From assembly GCA_028583605.1 (NCBI GenBank), contig CM053332.1:17935623-17999622 (forward strand): DNA of 64,000 bases, given 5' to 3'. Positions 54,823 to 64,000 of the stretch are shown here, in pieces (within the stretch, counting starts at the first letter, position 1; every line of letters starts with the position of its first letter). The notes below the pieces were generated by a model, which saw only the letters and a program-made list of their open reading frames with translations, searched no databases and was not told the DNA's origin. Made by a program: the position numbers and the translations under genes. Source of the DNA: Dastarcus helophoroides (Eukaryota > Arthropoda > Insecta > Coleoptera > Bothrideridae).

Positions 54823-56095
54823 TTTGTATTTTAAATTTGCTTTTCTAAAAGATGCTACTTTTCCAAAATTGGATTTTTTTCTCGAAATTCGTCGTCTTCG
54901 AAATTGGAAATTCATTTTTAAAAATTCAACTTTTTTGTCTTAAAATTGAACTTTCTCTTAGAAATTTTGAATTATCTTTTAAACATTTTGACTTTTATTG
55001 ACATTTTGACAATAATTTTCAAAAAGCATTAATTTTTTAAATCCATTTTTCGTCTGTTTCTGTTTTTCTGTTTTGTAGTGTTTGTATTTTAAATTTGCTT
55101 TTCCAAAAGATGCTACTTTTCCAAAATTGGATTTTTTTCTCGAAATTCGTCGTCTTCGAAATTGGGAATTCATTTTTAAAAATTCAACTTTTTTGTCTTA
55201 AAATTGAACTTTCTCTTAGAAATTTTGAATTATCTTTTAAACATTTTGACTTTTATTGACATTTTGACAATAATTTTCAAAAAGCATTAATTTTTTAAAT
55301 CATTTTTCGTCTGTTTCTGTTTTTCTGTTTTGTAGTGTTTGTATTTTAAATTTGCTTTTCCAAAAGATGCTACTTTTCCAAAATTGGATTTTTTTCTCGA
55401 AATTCGTCGTCTTCGAAATTGGGAATTCATTTTTAAAAATTCAACTTTTTTGTCTCAAAATTGAACTTTCTCTTAAAAATTTTGAATTATCTTTTAAACA
55501 TTTTGAGTTTTATTGACACTTTGACAATAATTTTCAAAAAATATTAATTTTTTAAATCCATTTTTCGTCTGTTTCTGTTTTTCTGTTTTGTAGTGTTTGT
55601 ATTTTAAATTTGCTTTTCCAAAAGATGCTACTTTTCCAAAATTTGATTTTTTTCTCGAAATTCGTCGTCTTCGAAATTGGAAATTCATTTTTAAAAATTC
55701 AACTTTTTTGTCTTAAAATTGAACTTTCTCTTAGAAATTTTGAATTATCTTTTAAACATTTTGACTTTTATTGACATTTTGACAATAATTTTCAAAAAGC
55801 ATTAATTTTTTAAATCCATTTTTCGTCTGTTTCTGTTTTTCTGTTTTGTAGTGTTTGTATTTTAAATTTGCTTTTCCAAAAGATGCTACTTTTCCAAAAT
55901 TGGATTTTTTTCTCGAAATTCGTCGTCTTCGAAATTGGGAATTCATTTTTAAAAATTCAACTTTTTTGTCTCAAAATTGAACTTTCTCTTAGAAATTTTA
56001 AATTATCTTTTAAACATTTTGACTTTTATTGATATTTTGACAATAATTTTCAAAAAGCATTAATTTTTTAAATCCATTTTTCGTCTGTTTCTGTT
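54823..56095. repeat. 258 bp satellite, five units
   Basis: Units of 257-258 bp; GTAGTG falls at 55075, 55332, 55590 and 55848, with a first, slightly diverged unit from 54823 and a last unit truncated near 56095. Landmarks are AAAGATGCTACTTTTCC, TTCGTCGTCTTCGAAATTGG and CGTCTGTTTCTGTTTTTCTG. Units differ at only a few positions, so amplification was recent. The unit is itself made of AAATTTCG-type low-complexity DNA. Confidence 0.95.
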
Positions 56096-58004
56096 TTTAT
56101 TTTAATTAAAAATTACGAATATTTCAGTTTCTTATACATCAAAATGCGTTAAGTCTGGAAATTTCTACTCGTAATTTTCTCAAAGTTTCTATTTTTTTTA
56201 AATTCCTTATTTTTTTTAAAATTGGATCGATATTTCAATAAAAATCTAAATGTTCTGGAACTTTAGAAAACTTAATTTAAGATGATCGATTTTTTTTCGG
56301 TAGCTATCTTCTTCAAAGTGACAATCGGTGGACGGTAAACGGTGACAGTAGTTCGACATTTTCTACGTCCCCTACAAGAATTTTTCAAATCATTCGATCC
56401 CAAGGGGTAGAAAAGGGGGTCTGCATTTTTTTTGCGAACTTTTTAGGAAACTTCAAGAAAAAGATTTCTTGCTAATTTTCGACAATTAGCAAACATTTTT
56501 TCAATGAATGAAACTTTAATTTAAATTGGTTTTTTTACTGGAAAGTTTTAGCATCAAAGTTTTTGGAATTTTCTAGGGTGAAAAGTACATCTACATCTAC
56601 ATCTCCGGACGGAACGGCAAATGGCTCACGCGTTAAGGCGCATAAGAAAGTTGACTGGGTACGTAACATTCTAACCTATTTAATACATATAATTATGTAG
56701 GTGGTTTTTACAGTTCCGAGTCAACATCGGAGTCTTCCAGCTTCGAGGAGACATCTCAGTGTTCTAGTGCGCCTACATCCAAATAAAATAATAAATACGT
56801 TTAACAAATCTTTGCAATATTTGAGTAAACCACGTCTGACCCAAACACGACCAAAACGAGGGGTGTTTTCCTTAAAAAGTAGCTGTGTCATTTAGGAGGT
56901 CCCCTAGTAGTTTGAATATATGAAACAGAATGATTTAGTGTTATCAGATAATTAATACTTTCTGGATATATTGATTCCTTTGCAGAAAAAGGATTTTTAA
57001 AATTTTTTAAAATGTACCTTAAAAACGGGTGTTTTCACGATTTTTTCTGCTTTTCTGTTTACCCTTGAAAATCGGTGTGTTTTTCTTAAAAAAGTAGCTG
57101 TGTTCACTAGGGGCCCACATACTACTAAAATCGAATTATAACCTATTAAGTTCTCTGATGACTACATAATATTAAATTTTAACATCAAAGCGCATTGTTA
57201 ATACCTCTGAGGAGTCAAATAGCTTTAATAGTATTTGTTCCTAGTCAATTAATTCCATCTAGCAATGGTTAAAAGCTGTAAGTGGTTTCAGTCGATTTGT
57301 AAATTATCAAACCTCTTCTTCTTTTAAATGCAGAACAAACTTGGTGAATGATACAATATTAAATGAAAGAAAAAACAATATTACTTAGAATAACACAAGA
57401 GGTCGCTTAAATACAGATGCTTACAACATTAAAAGATCGTATCATACTTCTTGTGCCATCAAATATATTCTTTTCCTGGCAATAACCTCCCATTTTAGAA
57501 AAAAATTAATTTCACGAAATGGGATTTTTAATAAACGGATCGTTTTTCACGGACAATTGAACGTTCTTTCTGTTATAAATTATTATCCTTAGAAAATGTA
57601 TTATTTCTATATTTATGAGAGTCGGTTAGATTGTTTGAGAATGTAAATTTCTTCGAGGAGTTTTATTATTAAAAACCGCCGTCTAGAAAAAAAAAACTGC
57701 TCGGAATTACAAAGCGCTTGGAACTCATTTGGTCTCCTTAACAATATCGAAGCATGAAAATGACAATCTTGATATACATATTTTATGTCTGATAATAAAA
57801 GCTGACAAGGTTATACTAATAAATTCCGAATTTTATGAATGTTCGCGTTTAGTAATCACTTATTTTACTGCCACCACTATTTTGTTGCATTTAACTTAAC
57901 CAGACGATTAAATATATATATTTTTTAATCTTACTTAAATGCTTTATTATGTCATCGCAAATTTTATCCGTTAGTTATTGCACTGTAAAATAGAGTATTT
58001 GATT
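56096..58004. other. AT-rich DNA, no gene recognised
   Basis: A related pair of short segments, GGGGTGTTTTCC with AAAAAGTAGCTGTGTCA near 56860 and TTTTCTTAAAAAAGTAGCTG near 57080, suggests a small dispersed repeat. A short (CATCTA) run lies at 56586-56604. Confidence 0.4.
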
Positions 58005-61000
58005 AGGGATGTCGATTCCTTTTTAAAATAATCGATTTTTGGATCGATTTGAATCGTGAGCAAAAGTATCGATTTCCGATAATATTCGGTGCTGAAAGAT
58101 CCATTTCCGATAAATCGCCTTGTTGGTGAAATTATTAAACATTTCTAATAAAACAAAAATTGAATGATAACAATCAATTGGCGTAGTTTAATTTTAAAAG
58201 TTTTTTCTTAGATTTTAAACACTAATATTTATATTTTAATTATTTATTCCTAATTAGAAAAATCCGATACATATTTATTTTCTGCTTTGCTTTTTATTTA
58301 TGCATTTTTGGTTTTTTACGAAGATGTAAAAAGGGCATTTATTTATAAAAATATATTTAGAAATATGAAGTTTAAACTGGAAATTAAGATGGAAATTTCT
58401 ACTTTATTCTCCAAATTTCGACTTGTTTTGAGGAAATGTTATAGATAAAGTCGAAATTTCGGGTTTAATCTCGAAATTTCAACTTTTTTTTCATAAAATT
58501 TCAAGATAAGTCGAAATTTCTTATTCTATGATTAAGTTAGGCAGATGACAGTTAAGCCCCACCAACCCTTAGAATATAAGATTATATTCTAAGCACCAAC
58601 TCTTCTACAATTTAATATTGACACTTAGCAGTAGAATACGTTCAGTAAATTTAATTTTTTATTACCCAAAATTTCGATTTTTTCCTGACATTTCAAGGTT
58701 AAAGTGGAATTTTTGAAAATTCGAAATTTCGAGTTCAAAGTCCACATTTTACAAAAGCGTAGAAAGCTATTGATTAAAAAAATTATATTTTGAAGTTTCG
58801 ACATTTTACAAAGGCGAAAAAATCGATTTAAAAAAATATTTTAAGAAATTTTGACTTTTTTCTCGAAATGTCGATTTTTATCGAAATTTCGACTTTTTTT
58901 CTCGAAATTTCGACTTTAATCTCGAAACTACGGATTTAAACTCGAGAGATTAAAGTGGACATTTTGAGATTAATCCATGACTTTTAGGAAAAAAGTAGAA
59001 ATTTCAAGAAAAAAGTCGAATTTTCGAGAAAAAAGTCGAAATTTTGAGTGTGAAGTCGAAATTTCGGTTTTAAAGCCGAAATTTCGAGTTTAAAACCGAA
59101 ATTTCGACTCCACACTCAAAATTTCGACGTTTTTCTCGAAAATTCGACTTTTTTCTTGAAATTTCTACTTTTTTCCTAAAATTCCTAGATTAATCTCAAA
59201 ATTTCGACTTTAATCTCGGAATTTCGACTTTGATATCGAATTTTTTCTCGAAATTTCGAGAATAAGTCGCTCTATAATAAACACACTCTATGGTTAAATT
59301 AGGCAGACGACAGTTACGTCCCACCACTCCTCTTTCCCAACAATCTTGACAGTGGTAGTAGGGTGCGACCAATAATTGCTATTTTTAATTAGCAAATTTT
59401 GGTGTTTTTTTTAGGAATTTCGAGATTAAGAAATTTCGAAAAAAAGTCGAAATTCCGAGTTCTACATCGAAATTTCGTGATTAAGATCAAAATTTCGAGA
59501 AACAAGTCGGAATTTGAGAAAAAAGTCGACATTTGAGAAAAAGTCGAAACTTTGACTTTATAAGATCGAAATTTCGAGAAGAAGAGTGGAAATTTGAGAA
59601 AAACGCAAGTCGAAATTCCGAGAAAAAAGTAGAAATTTGAGAAAAAAGTCGAAATTTGTAGAAAAACGTCGAAAATTCGGGAAAAAGTGGAAATGTGATA
59701 AAAAGTGGAGATTTCGAGAAAAAAGTCGAAATTTTGAGGAAAAAAAAAGTTGAAATTTCGAAAAAGAGTCGAAATTTTTACTTTAAAGTCGAAATTTTCA
59801 GAAATATGTCGAAATTTCTATATTAAGGTCAAAATTTCGAGAAAAAGTTGAAATTTCGGAAAAAAAAACGAAATTTCGCGAAAAAGGTCGAAATGTCAAG
59901 AAAAAAGTCAAAATTTTAAGAAAAAAAGTCGAAAGTTAAGAAAAAAGTCGAAATTTTAAGTAGAAAGTCGAAATTTCGAGCTTAAAATCGAACTTTGGAA
60001 AAAAAGTCGAAATTTCTAAAAATAACATGTTTTTTATTCGATGTCCTTTCTAGGCCCTTGTAACATTTCGAAAAAGTTGAAATAATCAGAACAAGGTCGA
60101 AATAATTTTCAGAAAAAAGTGGAATTTTGAGAAAAAAGCCGAAATTTAAGAAAAATGTCAAAATTTTGAGAAAAAAAAGTCAAAATGTAGAGTTTAAGGT
60201 CGATATTTCGAGAAAAATGTCGAAATTTCGATAATAAGGTCAAAATTTCGAGAAAAAAGTCGAAATTTGAGAAAAAAGTCGAGATTTTGAGAAAAAAAAG
60301 TCGAAATTTCGAGAAAAAAATCGAAGTTTGCGGGAAAAGTCGAAATTTCGAAAAAAAAGTCAAAATTTCGATATTAAGGTCAAAAGTGAGTTCAAAGTCG
60401 AAATTTCGAGAAAAATTTCGAAATTAAGGTAAAAATTTCGAAAATAAGGTCAAAATGTCAAGAAAAAACTCGAAATTCAAGAAAAATGTCAAAATTTTGA
60501 GAAAAAAGTCAAAATGTGGAGTTTAAAGTTGAAATTTCGAGAAAAATGTCGAAATTTCGATATTAAGGTCAAAATTTCGAGAAAAAAGTCGAAATTTAAG
60601 AAAAAAGTCGAGATTTTGAGAAAAAAAGTCGAAATTTTGAGAAAAAAATCGAAATTTGCGGGAAAAGTCGAAATTTCGATATTAAGGTCAAAAGTGAGTT
60701 CAAAGTCGAAATTTCAAGAAAAATCTCGAAATTAAGGTCAAAATTTTGAGATTAAGGTCAAAATGTCGAGAAAAAAGCCAAAATTTGAGAAACAAAAAAC
60801 GATGTTTCGAGAAAAATTACGAAATTTCGGTATTAAGATCAAAATGTCGAGAAAAAAGTCGAAATTTAAGCAACAAAAAACGAAGTATCGAGAAAAATTT
60901 CGAAATTTCGAGAAAAAAGTCGAAGTTTTGAAAAAAAAGTCAAATTTTGAGAAAATAATCGAAATTTCGAGAAAAAAGTCGAATTTTCGACCTTAACATC

Positions 61001-61911
61001 GCAATTTGAGGAAAAAAAGTCGAAACTTCTAAAAAGTCGAAATGTCCAGAAAAAAGTCGAAATTTTAAGAAAAGAGTATACATTTGAGAAAAAAGTCAAA
61101 ACTTGAAGTCAAAGCTTGAGAAAAGAGTCGAAATTTTTGAAATAATATTTTTTTTAAATCGATGTCCTTTCTACGCCTTGGTAACATTTCGTTAAATTTG
61201 ATTTAAAAATTGAAATTTCTACTTTTTTTCTAGAAATTTAGACTGTAAACTCCAAATTTCGACTTTTTTTCGAAAATTTGATATTAAAGTCGAAATTTTG
61301 ACTTTAATCTCGCGATTTAGAGGAGAAAAAGTCAACATTTTGTGATAATTTTTTTTCAAATTGATGTCCTTTCTACGCTCTTGTAATTTTTACTTCAAAA
61401 AAAGTAAATAAACTTTTTTCAAATTTTGTAGTGTATTTATTAATACGCGTGTAACGTTGTCAACCACTAAATTAAAGTTTTTAAGACCGGTAACAGGTAA
61501 TAAATTAAGGTAGAGTAATTTTTGTGAATATATGGTCATTTTAACTGCGTATGTACGAAATATTACCTTAAATATATGGCAACACTGCATCACAGTTATC
61601 TTTTCTATTCAGTCAACGAGATAATGAATGAAAAGAAATGGTAATGGTGCCATCTGTTGGCTTATTAATGTAGTTATTACTAGTAGATGGAAGCAGATAA
61701 CAACATAACGACCTAAATACACTTATATAACAAATAAAAAAATTTTCTCATTAAATTTACAGTGACCTGCATCTAAGGTAAATCGATCCGATTCTTAGGA
61801 TTTTTGAATCGTTTATTAGATCGATCCTATATTTGAGGTCGATCTAAAAAATCGACGTTGAGACTTAAAAAAATCGATTTGTCGATTAATCGAGCTCAGA
61901 TCGACATTTCT
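58005..61911. mobile_element. Possible hAT-like element enclosing a low-complexity array
   Basis: The left end AGGGATGTCGAT (58005) and right end ATCGACATTTCT (61900-61911) are inverted matches at 10 of 12 positions. Both ends continue into AATCGATTT-rich sequence, a style seen at the ends of some insect hAT elements. Possible 8 bp flanks ATTTGATT and ATTTTATA match at six of eight. No transposase seen. The element call is tentative. Confidence 0.35.
58370..61370. repeat. 3 kb array of GTCGAAATTTCGAGAAAA-type units
   Basis: The clearest example of the window-wide low-complexity class: words AAAAAAGTCGAAATTTCGAG and AAATTTCGACTTTTTTCTCG at irregular 15-22 bp spacing. Orientation is mixed to 59270, then mainly A-rich on the plus strand. 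Larger copies occur: 60180-60420 resembles 60510-60740 (TCGATATTAAGGTCAAAA with AAAAGTGAGTTCAAAGTCG), offset about 330 bp. Confidence 0.85.
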
Positions 61912-62159
61912 ATTTTATATGGGTTTCAATTTTACTTAGTAGAAATTTATGCTGAATTTTGTCATAATACATATACAGGGTGAGTCATTGATAAAGTAAA
62001 GCAATCTGTACATTGTCGTTTTCTGGGATATCTGAAAACAAATACCGTTTCTTATTAAACAATAAACAAATTAGAAATTGTTGGGTATTTATAATTGTCA
62101 ATGTATCTGTTAAAGAAATTGACCACAAGGGCAGTACTCTATCCCCGCATAAGCTGCCC
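61912..62159. other. AT-rich spacer
   Basis: No feature recognised. Confidence 0.4.
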
Positions 62160-62179
62160 CACACGCCACATTTGTTTTT

Positions 62180-62392
62180 GGTTCTTGGTTATCTTCAAAA
62201 ATTAATACACAAATCTTCTCCCCTGAAACCAAGGAAGATTAAAAAATACAACAACAGTTGCTCTAACGCGTTTCGATGGCCAAGCTGTCATCTTGGCAGA
62301 GAGATACTGATGAGAGTATCCTTCCGAAGACCATCGACATGCGTTAGAACAACTTTTGTTTTATTTTTTAATCTTTCTTGATTTCAGGGGCC
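62180..62392. mobile_element. Hairpin-family element next to the GPCR gene
   Basis: Left half inverted (CCCCTGAAACCAAGGAAGAT, GTTGCTCTAACGCGTTTCGA, then the inverse of the CTGAAGA region), right half direct (CATGCGTTAGAACAACTTTT, then TTAATCTTTCTTGATTTCAG). The nearest AATAAA on the minus strand downstream of the GPCR stop codon (plus-strand TTTATT at 62360-62365) lies within this element. Confidence 0.75.
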
Positions 62393-62613
62393 CTAATTGT
62401 TGTATCAGTGTTACACATTGAAACTTTCTTTAGTATTTATCACATTAATTATCCTAGTGACTGTTTGAGAGATGCTTTACATTGAAAGGAAAACTATAAA
62501 TAAAAAGAGTAGCATCTTTTTAGAACCGACATGCTATGATACAATTTTATATTCTACGTCATTAGATTTATCCCTTACAAAATATATTTTAAGATATTGC
62601 TCTACACAGTCTA

Positions 62614-62983
62614 TTATATTGCGGCCTCTGTTTGAAGATCAATTACTTCCCCTTCGGAGATATTGTAGCTGAACCTCTGCGCCATACCTTCTATCCTAAA
62701 GTCAGTCCTTATTTGATTGTTGAATTGCAATTCGCTGGATTGGTTGCTGTAATTGGCCGGATGATCTAAGCCTTGCGTCCTCCATTTCCAAAACACCAGC
62801 TTGGTTGTGAACTGGCAGCATCCTTGCAGCGTTTTCTTGAAGGCCACCCTGAATTCTCGATTGAAATACGCATAGATGAGCGGATTTAGGGCCGAATTGA
62901 AATAGCCCACCCAGAAGACCAACGTGACTACGCTCGGGGGACTGTAGCAGTGTTGCGACCCGCACAACGATGTTATCACGTAC
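62614..62983 (-). CDS. Last coding exon of an aminergic GPCR (D1-like dopamine or beta-octopamine receptor type)
   Basis: Plasma-membrane receptor for a biogenic amine, C-terminal part only. The exon starts after the splice acceptor TTTATTCCAG (AG at 62985-62984) with a split codon, reads [12 protein letters not shown] (end of helix 6 and third extracellular loop), [20 protein letters not shown] (helix 7 with the NPxxY motif as NPLIY), then helix 8 [11 protein letters not shown] and a CC pair likely to be palmitoylated. A tail of about 65 residues follows and ends ...LQTEAAI with TAA at 62614-62616. No stops or frameshifts, so it appears intact. Upstream exons with helices 1-6 lie beyond 64 kb or were not found. 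YFNREFRxAFKKTL is, from memory, closest to insect D1-like dopamine receptors; beta-octopamine receptors are the main alternative. Confidence 0.88.
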
Positions 62984-63377
62984 CTGGAATAAAGATGCTT
63001 AACTGAAAAAATGAAAATGATATTTTGTAAAGGTAGTAAAAAATAATTGGCAAAAAAAGGGTTGCTTTATCACACTTCTAGGCTGGGTAAGAGTTTAACT
63101 GATTAGTTTTTTATTATTGTTATTGATTCTAAGATATCGGGTATCCAAATGTAAGAGTCATTAAGTTGGCTGTGAACATGGGTATGTCTTAAATACGTTG
63201 TCAATGATCGACAACTGCAAGGCTTTAATTTACTCGAACCACAATCGTAACAAGTTAACTGGCGGAAAACCTCAGTGATTTTGAATGAAAAATAAAATCT
63301 CTTAAAGAACTTAAAGAGATTCACTGTTCTAAGTATTGTAAAATATAGTTATAAAATTTGTATCAGTAATTGTATAA
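62984..63377. other. Intron of the GPCR gene, AT-rich
   Basis: Directly upstream (minus strand) of the last exon's acceptor. A minus-strand frame at 63103-63324 has no recognisable content. The solo LTR at 63378 would lie in the same intron. Confidence 0.5.
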
Positions 63378-63664
63378 TGTAAGGAACTCTCTGTAAACAT
63401 TTGATAATGGGAAGCAGCCGCGAGAATGAATCATATGTCAGATAAGCGCTCTAGACCGCAAGCTGTACGGAGATCCGTTCTAGAAACTGGAACGGTATAA
63501 ATACGCGGTCGTCTTTCTCTCAGTGAGTCGGTCAATTAGTCGGATAGTCAGATAGTTATAGTTTGCTAGTTAAGTCAATCATAATTGTAGTGTTCCAAAA
63601 TAAGTTTGAAACAAAGCGTTTATGATTCACAAAGTTTTAATTATCGAGCCGATTACGTGCAACA
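63378..63664 (+). mobile_element. Solo LTR, plus strand
   Basis: Starts TGTAAGGAACTC, has GGTATAAATACGCGG (TATA at 63496-63503), an initiator-like CTCTCAGTGAGTCGGTCA and TAATTGTAGTGTTCC, and ends GATTACGTGCAACA. Related to the LTR at 28648-29025 over most of its length but about 90 bp shorter. No primer-binding site or internal region follows and no matching target duplication was seen. In the likely intron of the GPCR gene, antisense to it. Confidence 0.75.
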
Positions 63665-64000
63665 CTATTTATATATTAAAATTTTAAAAAGTAGCTTTAA
63701 AAGTCGAAATTTTCGAAAACAGTCAAAATTTTTCGACTGCGACTTTGATTTTTGACTTTTTTAAATTTCAACAATTTTTTCTAAGCTTTCAGTTTATTGT
63801 TACACTTTCTCTTTTCGAAATTTTGCAATTTTTCAAAAAATTTAAAATTGCCTGAAGTTTCAGATTTTTAAATTTGTTTTGGGTTTCAATCTATTGTCGA
63901 AATTCGACTTTTTTTCTAAAGCTTTGCCTTTTTTAAGAACTTTGGATATACTTTTTTTCGAATTAGACAAATTCATATTTTTAATCTCTTTTTTTCCCAA
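63665..64000. repeat. Low-complexity DNA to window end
   Basis: AAATTTTTCGACT and TTTTTCTAAGC words, same class as elsewhere. Confidence 0.55.

Noticed and set aside
60109..61099. Frames with repeated KFRLFS or EKSRNFR words that look like repeat proteins
   Set aside because: Direct translation of the GTCGAAATTTCGAGAAAA array, present on both strands.
63103..63324. Upstream exon of the GPCR
   Set aside because: The minus-strand frame lacks transmembrane or GPCR motifs and has no donor site in register with the last exon.

Overview
This is an AT-rich eukaryotic window, most likely from an insect. The evidence is the arthropod-type aminergic GPCR exon near the right end, two mariner families, a Penelope-like element, hAT, Kolobok-like and piggyBac-like DNA elements, a tRNA-derived SINE and related solo LTRs. 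Nothing looks prokaryotic or viral. I cannot name the order or species from sequence alone.

Only one piece of likely functional host gene is convincing: the last coding exon (62614-62983, minus strand) of a biogenic-amine GPCR, closest from memory to insect D1-like dopamine or beta-octopamine receptors. The rest reads as a repeat-rich desert downstream of that gene.

Layout. 0.4-6.3 kb: nested palindromic elements carrying the word GGGCTATAGCCC, two SINE copies, hairpin elements and low-complexity DNA. 6.4-10.2 kb: a block of four adjacent tandem arrays (15, about 155, 51 and 62 bp units, three with higher-order structure) plus a 142 bp duplication. 11-13 kb: tandem duplications, one of which copied a nested insertion. 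15.3-16.7 kb: LINE fragment. 17.9-19.2 kb: complete but dead mariner. 19.6-20.9 kb: piggyBac-like MITE, hairpin element and an inverted pair of Penelope terminal repeats. 20.9-24.6 kb: low-complexity DNA. 26.3-27.5 kb: hAT element with intact 8 bp target duplication. 28.6-29.0 kb: solo LTR. 29.6-33.4 kb: mariner split by about 3.3 kb. 35.5-41.8 kb: two inverted arms flanking a decayed LINE. 42-45.6 kb: Penelope-like element with RT and GIY-YIG nuclease, in tandem with another copy, and itself carrying a hairpin insertion. 46.0-47.1 kb: Kolobok-like element with TTAA duplication. 47.6-47.8 kb: 210 bp palindrome. 52.5-56.1 kb: low-complexity DNA leading into five copies of a 258 bp satellite. 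58.0-61.9 kb: a long array of GTCGAAATTTCGAGAAAA-like units between possible transposon ends. 62.6-63.7 kb: GPCR exon and a second solo LTR.

Two themes run through the window. First, by my rough estimate about one third of it is diverged, strand-asymmetric DNA built from CGAAATTT / AAATTTCG words. Second, a dispersed family of short, often inverted (hairpin) elements, resembling Penelope terminal repeats, has inserted repeatedly. Seven copies of this family have recognisable target-site duplications of 7-13 bp, and an eighth comparable insertion derives from the local Penelope element; one copy can be compared with an empty site. Several copies carry a hammerhead-ribozyme-like core. This family is the most interesting item in the window.
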